NCBI GenBank assembly: GCA_037179335.1 | Contig: JAKZHN010000018.1 | Span: 434,001 to 498,000, forward strand | Source of the DNA: Cyclaneusma minus | Taxonomy: Eukaryota; Ascomycota; Leotiomycetes; Marthamycetales; Marthamycetaceae | Length of the DNA: 64,000 nt | Direction of reading: 5' to 3' | Part shown: positions 24,074-35,450 of the stretch, piece after piece | Layout: each line of letters opens with the position of its first letter | Position numbering within the stretch: position 1 is the stretch's first letter | Program-made: the position numbers and the translations under genes | Notes under the pieces: generated by a model | Databases searched by the model: none | Seen by the model: only the letters and a program-made list of their open reading frames with translations | What the model was told of the DNA's origin: nothing

Positions 24074-27000
24074 GCATTAAAGCTAAAATACAAGCATATA
24101 TTAGCATTGGCAATTAAAATTAAATAAAACAATTATTATTTACCTTTGGCAAATATATTATTAAATTCAGGCTTTTTAATAAAAAGCCGTTTTTAATTAA
24201 TAATGCAAATTTTTTTTAATATTTTTTTAATTAGCGGCTATTATATTTATAATTAATACATATTTTGCCCGGAAAATATTAATAATTTAAATATAAAAGT
24301 TGTATATAAATAACGGAATTATATAAATAATAATAGTTTTTTTAAACGCTTCATTCTATTGGGAAAAAATCGCTTAAGCTAATTTTGGTTCTTTTAAATT
24401 AATAGGCTAAATATCTGGTTTTAAAAAAACCGGTAATTTTTGCAATTTAAAATTAATTTAAAAATGCTATTTTCGCTTATATTATTGCGGTTAAGTTTTA
24501 TAGCTAAAACAATATTATCCTTTTTAAAATAAAATCGCTATTAAGCTATTTTTTTTAATAATATAATATATTAAATATAAGCATTTAAATAAAAAATAGG
24601 CTTTTTTAAAATAATAGCATATTTTTTAAAATTATCAATATTTTGAAATATAATATTGGCGGCATTGCTGATATAGATATAATTTTTTTTTAATAATAAA
24701 AAATAAAGAATTTATAAATTCCATATTAGCAAGCTTTATTATATATTAATTAATTTTTTAATTGCTGGATTTTTATATTAATAATATTTTATTTAGCCCT
24801 AATTTGCTTAGGTATAAATTTTATAAAAATAATCGAAAGCGTTATTATATTTGCAAAAGCCATTGCTTTAGCTATAATAAATAATTTATAATAAATAGTT
24901 TTTTATTAAAGTCTTATTTATATCATATTTTAAAATATTAATGTTTTAAATTTAATTATATTTATGACCTTGATTTTTATTTATATTATTAATATAATCG
25001 GCTTTTATATTATTCTTCTTTTAATACCAAATTGGGATTTTTTTTTAAATATTTCTAAAAAAAATTAATTAAAAAGAATTACCCGCTAATATTATTTTAA
25101 AATTCCTTAAAAAATATAATATATATATTTATAAAAATTAATATTATTAATATTATTCAAATTAATAATGTTTTATTTAAGCAATTATATATTATATGAA
25201 ATAAATTGCTTAAAGCATTGTTAAAATGTTTTTTAAAAAGGTATTTATTAGTATTCAAAAGCTTTATTAGCGTATATTATATTGGTATTATCAATTTTCA
25301 ATTTATTATAGCCTTTATAGTTTTTATAAAGCTTATCCAGCAAATTATAATTAATTAATATATTACAATTAATATATTATAAATTATATTTATAATTGAA
25401 ATTAAATTGGCTATAAATATAATTTAAATAATTCAGGTTTTTTTAAATATAGTAAATATTTTATAAAATAATAAATCTTTAAATTGCAGCTTGGATTGCA
25501 AATATATATATTGTTTATATAATAATTTAATTAGATATAAATTCGTTTTTAAATAGCTTTTGGAAATTAAGAATTTTAAAACAATTTTAGATTTTATTAA
25601 TTAATATATATTAATATAAATTAATATAAAATGAAAATTACCAATTAAATCTATATATACCTTTTAATGCATTATAAGATTTTTTGAAAATTAATTTTAT
25701 TATAATTTAATTTGCTAATTATTTATATTTATTTTAAAAAGAAATTGAAATAGGATATTTAAATTAATTTGAAAGGCTTGTATATAATAAACCTTATTCA
25801 TAATAAATATTTTACGGCCGCGATTTATTTAAAAAAAATAACAGCGCGATGCGTTTTTAATAAACAATCTTAATATATTAGTATATTGCATTTAATACCA
25901 GCCAATTAATAATTCTAATATAAATTTAAATAATATACCAAAAAAAGTTCATAGCGGTATAAATTTAAAAGCCCTAAAAAGCAAGCTTTTTGTATTCATT
26001 TATTAATTATAATCAATTAAATCCCGGTATAATATATTTTCCGCGCATTTATTTATTCTTCTCGGGCTTTTAAGCTTTTACGCTTTCAGGATTAATTTTA
26101 TTTATTGTTTTATAAAGGGAATTTTTTATAAAAATAATTAAGATTTAAATTTAAAATATTATATTTTAATAATAAAAAAAGGCAATATATTTTATTATTT
26201 AAAAGCCTTTTATATAAATATATATATATAAATATATTTTATTATACCGAGAATTTAATCCGCTAAAAAGCTTTTTTTGCATATAATTCCAAAAGGCAAA
26301 ATTTATCAATTTTTAGGCTTTTAAATTAAATTGACGCATTAAATCTATATTTTTTTAAATTGCTTTGATATACCAATTGGTAATTATTTTATTTTATTTG
26401 AAATACCCTTATAATATTTTTATTTAAAAAACACTTAATTTAATATAAATAAAAAATAATTTAATATAAAATAAGATTTTAATAATTTATAAAAACGCAA
26501 TATTATAAATCCTATTATTTAATTATTTTTAAAAAATGCTTTAGCCAATTTTAACTTTTATTATATTAAATTTTCGCAAATTTTATTATATATTTTGCTT
26601 GTATTGAATTATCGTTTAACATAGGCCTGCTATAATTTTAGATTTATTTAGGGATATTTTATTTTTGCTATTTTAAGCTTAAGGGTAAAATAATATATAA
26701 ATATTAAAAATATAAAGCCGTTATTGATGAATTTTTTAAATATTAGCTATTAACATTTGCTAAATTTGGCAAAATTAAGCTAAATTAAAAAAAGCTTAAG
26801 CTTGCAATATAAATTTATTATTTAATTTTTAATTAAAATATTTGGATAATATAATAATATTGGGATTAATAGCTATTATTAAAAAAATTAAGCTAAATCA
26901 AGTTTAAAATTACAAACCGCTTAATTTTTAAATATTATTACCAAAAAATAAAACTTTCAGCCTTTTAATTAATAGTCATTATTAAAAAATAAAAAAAATA

Positions 27001-27491
27001 GCAAAATTAAACTAAGCTAAATTAAGCTAAGCTAAATTAAGCTAAGCTAATTCAAACTAAGCTAAATAAAGCTTAAAATTGCAAATTGCTTAATTTTTAA
27101 ATATTATTAATATAAAATATAAAAACTTCAGCCCTTTTTCCGTTTTTATAATATATTTTAAATAAAAAAACTATATATATTTAAAGCTTTTAATTAATTA
27201 ATTATATATATAATTTTTATATTATAAAATTTATTAATTATAGTATTATAAAGCAATTAAAAAAGCATTATATTAATATTAAATTTATTTTTTAATATAT
27301 AGAATAAATACTCCAGCTTTTTTTCCGCTTTTTATAATATATCCTAAATAAATAAATATATATATATTTAAAGCCCTTAATTAATTAATTATATATATAT
27401 AATTTTTATATCATAAAATATATTAATTATAATATTATAAAGCAATAAAATAGCTAGTATTATATATTTTGCAATTGTGCTAAAAAAAAAA
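24074..27491. other. AT-rich, gene-free island, right part
   Basis: Same composition as the left part and no readable gene. It includes short GCTAA-rich tandem units near 26990-27075 and a two-copy repeat (listed separately). Confidence 0.8.
27126..27447. repeat. two-copy tandem repeat, period about 185 bp
   Basis: Both copies hold CCAGC/TCAGC followed by a TTTTTCCG tract, then ATATATTTAAAGC, TTAATTAATTAATTATATAT and TATTATAAAGCAA. It abuts the right border of the island. Confidence 0.65.
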
Positions 27492-27532
27492 TTGTATTCT
27501 TGCGCGGAAATGCGAGTTTCCGGACTAACTCG
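27492..27532 (-). repeat. right 41-bp inverted repeat at the border of the AT-rich island
   Basis: TTGTATTCT (27492-27500), 13 bases, then GAGTTTCCGGACTAACTCG (27514-27532), the exact reverse complement of the outer 19 bases and inner 9 bases of 9727-9767. Confidence 0.75.
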
Positions 27533-28598
27533 ATTATGGTCTGCTCTAGGATTGGCAGCTATATTGCAGGGATTGTGCCCGTTGCTGCGTTCAATGCAGC
27601 AGCGTTGCTCGGCAGCCAAGGGATCTTGGACTGCACTTGGGCTCGGGCTGTCAACATTGCGGTAGTCCAGTACCTAATTTGTATATCTTGTTTTGGTTGA
27701 ACCAGGCCTCGCAAAATGCAAGGCTAAGTAGAAACAGCCTGCCAAAGTTGACGCTCTCGATTAAGTTCTGATACCATGTGGCTTCGTCCCGATGATATGG
27801 AAACCGGACCCTCGTCAACGACACGATGTGAAGATGTAGTTATTTGTTCTACGACTGCGCCATTTGAGAATCTCATTATTGAATGCTGTAGATGACTGGC
27901 TATTGGTTTGAAAAGTTTGAGACAGACGACGATGGGAGATGCCCTCGAGAAATTGGATATTTGATCAATGGTAATACGATATGTTGTTGTTTGCTACATT
28001 TCGAATACAGATTATACAGCAGTACAATCACTGTAGTACATGTACTACGCTCGATTCCCAAGACGGGGACATGGGTCACTATTTTAGCCGTCGACCGCAT
28101 CTTGCAGAATAAGCTAGAGTTAGGTACCAAACTACAGAAGGACACCCTAAAAACACTTCAACGTTTTTCTAACGGGCACTAACATAGTATCATGTATGGA
28201 TCATTGATTTCAGACGCCACCTACACACAGCCGTTGGTCTGTGTAAGGCAGTGGCCAGGAAAGTGGGAAAGCGGGGTGTATATGTAGTCATTAGTGAACC
28301 ATCAATTCCGTCCTTCGGGACCTGGCTTGGTGGATAGACCTTTCACAGTCTGATTTCCATGCATGATTGATGGTTCTCCTGAGTCTTAGCCAAATGCATG
28401 ACACGAGAGCATTTGTTTAATTGTGGCTTTGTGCTTGACTCTTGAGTCCTGGACTTCTTAGGAGCCAAATCCGACTACTCGGTCGATCCCATGGTCTGTA
28501 TAGCTCGGGCGATTCCCTTTTCTCATTGGTATTGGGAATGGGAAAACAGCCTCCGGACATGTCACTTCAGCTTTTCCGGCTTACTTCAGTACTAGTTA
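27533..28598. other. gene-poor flank; possible gene fragment at 27515-27700
   Basis: A plus-strand frame from the inverted repeat to about 27700 reads as a hydrophobic, Ala-rich peptide (RIGSYIAGIVPVAAFNAAAL and onward) that could be a piece of a membrane protein cut by the island. No family was recognised and no start or splice site is convincing. The rest shows nothing beyond the repeat at 28304. Confidence 0.3.
28304..28327 (+). repeat. dispersed repeat copy 2 with GTCC-TTCG-GGAC hairpin
   Basis: Same block as 6049-6072, differing at one position in 24 (CTGGCT against CCGGCT). Confidence 0.5.
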
Positions 28599-28875
28599 CA
28601 GTTATGCGACAAAAGTCTGAACCCCCTTCAATAATCAGGAATATTCCTAATAATTGAGGAAACAAGTAATTAAGAATATCCTCAAAGATTGAGAATATGC
28701 TCGAAGGTTAGGAATATTCAAAAGAACGAGCCTCAACAATGAAATCTCATGTCTTAACTAAAAAGGGAAACAAAACTACATTCTGAAATTCGAACCTGAC
28801 GGCTGAGTACTAGTACAGCCACGAGTTAAATACACTCAATATAGAAAGGAGGTGCATATTTTTGTTGTCCCACTG
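28599..28875 (+). mobile_element. MITE-like element, family B (277 bp)
   Basis: Flanked by TA on both sides; starts CAGTTATGCGACAAAAGTCT and ends in TTTGTTGTCCCACTG. The two ends are an imperfect inverted repeat (about two thirds matching over 25 bases). The interior has GGAATATTC-type units as in family A, so the two families may be related. Confidence 0.6.
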
Positions 28876-29194
28876 TACTTCCCGCGGTTCCGACATTCGT
28901 TTTGTTCAGTTACTCGCAATCATTTCGAGTCGAGATTTCGACAACTTGGAGCTGTTTTGACCACCGTCTTGCTTAACTTCTTGGTCAACTTTGACACTTG
29001 TTGTGGGTAATCGCCATTAAAGGTTATCAAGACATTCTTGAGTATATAAAAAGTGGAGAGGAGCTGTATAGAGACATATTTAAGCGAGATGTGATCGATT
29101 GCCTAAGAGAAGGCATGCATGTGAAGACGCGATGTTTGCGAAGACGAAAGGAGCACGTTTTTCTAATAGTAGTATACTGCTATTAATGATACTA

Positions 29195-29416
29195 CAGTGG
29201 GAGGAAAAAAGTCTAAATATAGTCTACAGTTTCTGAATAATTGTAAATATCCCAAATAACTAGAAATATTCCCAATAATTAAAAATGTTTTAAACTATTG
29301 AAAATACTCTAACGCCCCTGGCATATACCTAATTATTGGGAATATTTATGGTTATTTGGAATATTTGCGATTATTCGGAGCTTATAGGCTATATTCAGAC
29401 TTTTTTCCACCCACTG
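29195..29416 (-). mobile_element. MITE-like element, family A, copy 2 (222 bp, inverted)
   Basis: TA-flanked, with CAGTGGG and CCCACTG ends. Its reverse complement aligns end to end with 7531-7752. Many differences are transitions, in part of the RIP type. Confidence 0.8.
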
Positions 29417-31026
29417 TAGGTCATGACTGCGAAGCTGGGAGGGAAACATGAATGGCAGATAACGTTTCCAGCACTTGCTTGAATTTGAAAAGAGGAGCGG
29501 TACTGGAGCAGAAAAAACCTTGATATAAGGTACGAGTGTAGACAGCCAGAGCTTCTGTTGACTTCAACCTCGAGGTCTCTGCCTAAGTTGTAGGTATGAG
29601 TTGGATGCTTCCCCATCACCCGAATATGCCGAATCGATTTCACGACGGGCACAGAGAAGTTTCGAGAAACCTGAAATTATTACTTCACTTTCAGCTCGCT
29701 AGAGCTCACACCGACGGCGGCAGGAGAAATCCGCGATAACAGGACTCACGATACTCACGATATCGAGTGGAAAGTTGGCAAAGATCGGGCCTCAAGGGCA
29801 AAATCGGACGGCAATGCCTTCGTTCCCACTTTTCTCGGTCCTTTCTGCGACACCCTCTCGGCTCCAAAGCCATGACGACCGCGTGATTAATTCATCATCA
29901 TAGCCGGAAAGGGCGTTTCATACGTGTTCGTCGTCCGAGAAAACCCGAAACAGACTCGTTGCAAGTGAAGATATAGAAACACGGCGCCCAAGGAAGCCAA
30001 ATAGAACGATAACAATAGCTCAGCGACGTCGACGTCTGTCCAAAGACATGTCATGGCCGCTGCATGTGCTGGGGTGGGAATCTTTAGCGTTGCCGACCTG
30101 CCACAGCACGCACGGCGGTTGAAGGATCCCCAGGTTCCAAGTCGATGTGCTCCAGGCATGATGAGGCTGGGCAGGTGGGGCCCACGAACACTCGGGCCTC
30201 ACGCTGCATGCAGCGCCTGCCTTGACCTCATCGCTCTGGCGGGGCAGGAAGGCCGAGGGTTGGAATGATGGAATGGGAAAGAATAGCTTCGATTTCGTAT
30301 ATCGGACCGAGAGAATTAGGGAAGGATGGCCGGCAAAAGACTGATAATTGAGGTTATTCGGAGAAAATGTGATTGGCTCGACTGCGAATTTGCTCTTCTC
30401 CAGGGAGCTGGGAAGGTGCATGTAGCTCGGGAATCTGAAAGCTTCTATGTCGTCAATGCAAGTGTGGGGTCGAAGCTGTCTACCACGGTACAAGCAACCT
30501 TCATGTTGGTGCTCTCTTGTCCACTCCAACACGTACAAAGAACTATGTGCGTATCAGCTATTTGAAGTCCTGGTAGCAGTATTGGAGATAGCATGTATTC
30601 TAATCCCCATACGACTTCGATAACTTGATGAATATTGGCAGATATCCTATCTGAAGCCGACGGCAGTGTTCAATATCGGCCAATTCTCAGCCACTGAGAA
30701 GCCACTGACGGGTTGCGGAGCTGCATCTGCAACACTGGATGGCACGAGGCTTGCCCCGCTTTCTTTGCATTCGATTGCCGTGCTGCATTCAAATTCACGG
30801 GGAACCATCCCTCCCTGTGCATCCCACCCCGACCCCCGACGGACTGGAGCCAAGAGCTCAAAAGACGGCTCGCCGTCCCGCTCCTTCTTACTTGTGTGAA
30901 GCTACCCTGTGTGCTACTCTAAGCCTGGTTATGAGCAGGGCCTGATGTGTGGGCTGCCAGTCGCTGACGTTGCTGGAGGGGACAAAGGAGGACATATGCT
31001 TGTTGCCTTGCCCGGCACGAAGCTCA
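29417..31026. other. intergenic region upstream of the mannitol dehydrogenase gene
   Basis: About 1.6 kb without a recognisable gene. Minus-strand frames such as 30020-30538 have no family features and no plausible gene structure. Presumably promoter and upstream sequence. Confidence 0.45.
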
Positions 31027-31049
31027 TATAAAAGCCAATTGTAATTGGC
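31027..31049 (+). promoter_or_regulatory. TATA box and inverted CCAAT palindrome of the mannitol dehydrogenase gene
   Basis: TATAAAAG at 31027-31034 is followed at once by GCCAATT-GT-AATTGGC (31034-31049), two CCAAT motifs facing each other. It lies about 320 bases before the ATG, which fits a long CT-rich 5' untranslated region. Confidence 0.5.
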
Positions 31050-31354
31050 TCCAGAGCTTGTGGCTGATCGATGTGCCCTTCCCCACTTCCCATAAAGCCC
31101 GACGTTCCTGCTCCGCGCACAACTCCCTTAAAGAGCTCTCGTCAGCTCCTGCTTTTTGTCAGAAGAAGCTCCATCTTTCTCTCCTCCCCGTCATCTTGAA
31201 AATCAAGTACCAGGCGACCTCATCTCTGACGTTGCCCAACTCACCCTCCACAACCTGAACTTCCGCTCGCCCCAAAACCCTTCTCTCAACACCTCCTCTT
31301 TCTCTCATTCCAAACCTCCTACAATCACACAATTCTCAATTCCCATCCGCAATC

Positions 31355-32592
31355 ATGACTGGCAAGAAAGCAGTTCACTTCGGTGCTGGCAACATTGGCA
31401 GAGGTAAATCCCGAAACGGCGTTGTTGGCGCTGGGCAAGCTCAAGCTGATCGCTTTGTCTAGGTTTCGTTGCCGAATTCCTGCACAAGAGCGGCTACGAA
31501 GTCGTCTTTGCTGATGTCATGGCCCCTCTCATCGAGAAGATCCAGAAGACCAAGTCCTACAAGGTCATCCAAGTCAGCAATGAGGGCACCGTCGAATCCG
31601 AAATCACCAACTACCGCGCCATAAACTCCAAGGAGCACGAGGATCAGGTCATCGATGAGATTTCCACCGCAGACCTTGTCACCTGCTCGGTTGGCCCCAA
31701 TATCTTGAAATTTGTTGCCCCTGTCATCGCCAAGGGTATCGACAAGCGATCAAACGATCTCACTCCTCTGGCTGTCATTGCGTGCGAGAACATGATCGGT
31801 GCCACCGACGCTCTTGCCGGCCATATCAAGGACCCGAAGCACACACCCGAGCACCGCCTCGATGATCACCATGAGCGTGCCCGCTATGCAAACTCGGCCA
31901 TTGACCGCATTGTTCCTGCACAAGACCCAAATGCGGGACTCAACGTCACGCTGGAGAAGTTCTACGAGTGGGTTGTCGACAAAACTCCATTCAAAGACCA
32001 CCAGCCTCCTGCTATCGAGGGCGTCAAGTGGGTTGACAACCTCATTCCCTATATCGAGCGAAAGCTGTTCACTGTCAACACTGGCCACGCCGCCGCTGCT
32101 TACCACGGATACAACGCTGGCAAGAAGACTGTTGCGGATTCTCTTGAAGACAAGAAGATTTGGGATGAAGTGCACAGGGCCCTCGATGAGACCAGCATCC
32201 TCATCGTCAGCAAACATGGAATTTCGAAAGAGGAGCAGAAGGAGTATGTCGACAAGATCATCAAGCGTATCAGCAACAAGGCTCTTCTGGATGATAACGT
32301 GCGAGTTGGCCGTGCTCCTCTGCGCAAGTTGAGCCGCAATGAGCGCTTCATCAAGCCAGCTGCCGAACTTGCTGAGCAGGGCAAGACCTGCGATGCCTTG
32401 CTCGATGCTGCCGAAATGGCATTCCGCTTCCAGAACGTTGGAGGTGACGAGGAGAGCGCGGAGCTGGCCAAGATCATGAAAGAACATAAGCCTGAAGAGG
32501 TCGTGGAGAAGGTCTGTGGCATCGAGTCCAAACACGCCATCTTCCCTCGTCTCGTGGATATTGTGAAGAAGGTACAGGGCGAGAAGGCATAA
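31355..32592 (+). CDS. mpdA: mannitol-1-phosphate 5-dehydrogenase
   Basis: Two exons, 31355-31403 and 31463-32592, with a 59-nt intron, giving 392 residues (family about 390). It begins MTGKKAVHFGAGNIGRGF; the GAGNIGRG Rossmann loop binds NAD. The polyol-specific dehydrogenase core is seen in the ACENMIGATD block and in RKLFTVNTGHAAAAYHGY, with catalytic Lys217, Asn222 and His225. It reduces fructose-6-phosphate to mannitol-1-phosphate and back (EC 1.1.1.17), the entry to fungal mannitol storage. The protein is cytosolic, with no targeting signal. The intron directly after the nucleotide-binding loop and the short first exon are typical. An antisense frame of 288 residues (31750-32616) is a shadow. 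Confidence 0.96.
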
Positions 32593-33290
32593 ATGGGATA
32601 TTCTTTGGCGCCTCATGGTGTTTTGGGCGAATGGTATGATGGATCATGGATCGGTCAAGGTTTCGGGACTCCGCAAGTTGTTGCCAGGTGCAAACTACTT
32701 GCTTGCGGGCACTCACATAGCTGGCATTCCATGATTTTAGCCAGCCAGCGTGATTTTGATGATGTGGACGAAAAATGGGGATATGACCTTATGAGACCAC
32801 AAACAAGAAGAGATTGTAATCAAAAAGAAATCTGCCTTCAAACCTGAACTGCAAGGGAGTAAAAATGGGTCTTTGAATTGTTGTGAATGTGAACGCCAGG
32901 CCACATGTTTCCTGGTGCGGTCTCGTCCCAAGCCACCTGCTAGTATCAGCAAGTTGCACTTGCAGTTGATGAGACTTGACTCTTGTCGATTTGAAGGGGG
33001 AAAAGAAAGAAAGCAGTGAAGATACAAAAAGTAGATTGTCTACACAGGTGTACATGTAGACTTGGTGGCTTCAGTTCATGCAATTTTACCTTGTGGCTCA
33101 GTTGTGAGGCGCAGGCTAGCTCCTCGAAGCTAGTGTGGAACTATCCGCATGCGACACGACAACCTCTCAAATTGTTGAAGCTGGCTCTAAGAGCTGGAGC
33201 GTGGCCAGATTTCACCATTGCACAGAATGCTCACCTGAAATCCAGACGTCCGGCCTCGCTCTCCATATCGTCGCATGTCTACTACATAGG
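32593..33290. other. intergenic region
   Basis: 3' flank of the mannitol dehydrogenase gene and promoter of the next gene. Contains a GTACATGTA site near 33049. No other gene is seen. Confidence 0.45.
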
Positions 33291-34292
33291 ATGGCTCCTG
33301 GTCGAAGGCGTGACATCTGGTCCGCCTGCATCGCAATCATCTCCCTCTTCACACTCGCGACCGCTGCCACCGACGAGTCGCACTCCCCCATTCCGCTCCC
33401 TTCCTACCACTATGGCGCCAAAATCCCCGTCAGCTGTCTAAACCGCTCCATGTACTTCCCCTTCTTTCCTTTTATCCCATAACCCCCCCTTTTCCCCTTT
33501 CCCTTGCCATCTCCAACCCACTAACCCCCACCCAGCGACACCGGCGAGCACATCCAAGACTCCCAAAACCGCCTCCAATACATCCCCTTCCCCACCTGCA
33601 ACGAAACCGGTAAGCCGCTCGAGCTGCAATACGGCATCGACGGCGATCTCAACTGCACCATCCCCTTCGTCTCCGACCCCTTCTTCCACCTCCTCGAATT
33701 CTATATCCACAACGACGCCCCCCTCACCTGCCGTCTGCCCGCCCGCCCTGCCGCCCACATCGCCGCCGCTCCCGCTCTGCCCGAAGAGACGGAACAGGAA
33801 TACGTTCCCTTGATATTCGCGCTCGCTGGGACTTTACAATTGTCCCACCTTCATGTGAGCTCGCACTTAAATATACTGCTGCATAGCACGCCAAAACACC
33901 ATTTGCAGAAACACGATTCCGGCGTTATCGATTCCGGCGCTGCGTATTCGACGAGTCCGAATGCGCATACTGGTGCACCACACGCACATACCACGAAACT
34001 TGTTATAGGCGATCCGCTACCACTAAGTTTCAGCATAAGATGGTTTCCATCGCCCAGCTTGCCGACGAATAACGGGAAGTTTGAATGGCAGGGGATGGGC
34101 GGACATGTGTATGCGAGCACACTGTTCTATTGCCTAGTGAGCTTTGGAGCCGGCGCGGCGGTTTGCACGGTTTGGTTCTGGGGGGTTGTGTTGCCGAAGA
34201 GGCTGAGGGGGAGAGGGTTGGGCGGGGCGACGCCGTTGGGTGGTTACGGGGGCGTGGGGAATGGGTGGGGGATTGGGAAGAGGTTGGACTAA
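33291..34292 (+). CDS. type I membrane protein of the secretory pathway, function unknown
   Basis: Two exons, 33291-33451 and 33536-34292 (84-nt intron), giving about 305 residues. An N-terminal signal peptide is visible (SACIAIISLFTLATA, cleavage near residue 26). The lumenal part has possible N-glycosylation sites in CLNRS, CNETG and LNCTI. A C-terminal transmembrane helix follows (YASTLFYCLVSFGAGAAVC...) and then a short basic, Gly-rich cytosolic tail (PKRLRGRG). Cys residues in the lumenal part are few and could pair. I do not recognise the family; the layout would suit an ER or Golgi membrane protein. The exon join (codon ATC across the intron) keeps the frame and the conserved-looking IDTGEHIQD stretch. 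Confidence 0.75.
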
Positions 34293-34857
34293 GAACTGGA
34301 CAGGCCGTAGGACTTGGGCCTTTGCGGTCTTGCTTCGTTGTAAATGTACGTTTTGATGGTATAACGGAAGATTTTTATTCCGGGATCCAAAAAGGGGCGC
34401 GTGAGAGGAATCGAGGAGGATTGCCCGGCCTGACTATAAGGAGTTCAAGCGTGTCAGAAAGCGAGAGGGAAAAACTGACGAAAGTGTGTGCTTGGATCCA
34501 GATCTACGTCTGATTACGGCGAAAGTACTGGGAGTATATGTAAGATGAAAAAAGTCAAGTCTCAATATCAAAACACAAAAGAAACTTCCCCTCATTCCAG
34601 CCCCTGGCGAGGTTTGGAGAATCAGAGAATCACCTAGTCAAAATGACCGCCGAGGACTAGGTCGGACTTACACTATGTACCTAGGCTAGCAGAATAACTA
34701 CCAAGTACCAGTTAACTTGTCGTGTAACAAGCCCGTATACCGAACTCAAAGGGGCAACGTACTTGGTGGGGGGGGGTCAAGCGGTGAGTCGTGCCATTAG
34801 ATCCGTCGAAAACAACGGGGAACCCTCTCTATCAGAGGCTTTCTGAAAAAAACTAGC
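34293..34857. other. intergenic region before the 5S rRNA gene
   Basis: No gene recognised. Contains a run of nine or more G near 34769. Nothing else is seen. Confidence 0.4.
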
Positions 34858-34976
34858 ACATACGACCATAGACTGAGGAGAACTGGCAAACCCGTCCGCT
34901 CTTGCATACATAAGCCTCAGATCGGCAGATTAGTAGTTGGGTGGGTGACCACCAGCGAATACCTGCTGTTGTATGT
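34858..34976 (+). rRNA. 5S ribosomal RNA
   Basis: Begins ACATACGACCATAGACTGAG and ends in CTGCTGTTGTATGT, whose ends pair (ACATACGAC with the terminal GTTGTATGT). The internal control region AGTAGTTGGGTGGGTGACC and the CCCGTCCGCTCT block are intact. It is followed at once by T-runs that serve as the RNA polymerase III terminator. In the helix-III arm the usual bases are replaced, but GCAA and TTGC still pair, so the change looks compensated and the gene may be functional. Single, dispersed 5S genes are usual in filamentous ascomycetes. Confidence 0.92.
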
Positions 34977-34998
34977 TTTGTTTTTTTGTTTTGCTGGG
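34977..34998 (+). terminator. poly-T terminator of the 5S rRNA gene
   Basis: Several T-runs (TTTTG, TTTTTTTG, TTTTG) directly after the 5S 3' end, as RNA polymerase III needs. Confidence 0.7.
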
Positions 34999-35450
34999 CT
35001 TTTGAAAATGAGGTTCAAGGTGTTTTTGGTTCGTGTTGTTCTAAATGTAGATGGCTGTATTCTCTCTCACTCTTTTACTTCGTCCAAGAAACCAAAAGCC
35101 CCCAAATAGAAATCTTGGTAGGCGAAAGGGGGTCTCGGGGAGGAACTGGAAAGCTCTCCACCGATGATTTTAGCTCACAAACATCGGAAAATGGCAGGGC
35201 TAATGTTTGTCCATTGCCCGATTACCATCCTTTGTTAGGAGGTAAGCTATATAAGCGATGTATGATATATGAGAAGCACCAGCCCATGTGCTCGTAGCAA
35301 TTCTGTCAAACTGCGAACAAATACCCTCGCCAAAAATCCCAAAAGCTCCTTTTGCCATCTCCGCAGAACCATAGTATAACTCCCAGTAGTAAGCAGTACC
35401 GCCTCCTTTTCCCATGCTCCAAAAAAACACATAATTTTACTCTCAAGTCC
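34999..35450. other. intergenic region
   Basis: 3' flanks of the 5S gene and of the EXPERA-family gene. Short minus-strand frames have no features. Confidence 0.4.

Noticed and set aside
9768..27491. Island as a centromere or an inserted piece of mitochondrial DNA
   Set aside because: AT-richness and lack of genes would fit either. However, the LTR element with RIP-type differences, no mitochondrial genes and the matching borders favour a mutated repeat island. A centromere cannot be excluded without chromatin data.
30020..30538. Minus-strand open frame of 172 codons
   Set aside because: No recognisable features and no gene structure; probably promoter-upstream sequence.
31750..32616. Minus-strand open frame of 288 codons
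   Set aside because: Antisense shadow of the mannitol-1-phosphate dehydrogenase gene.
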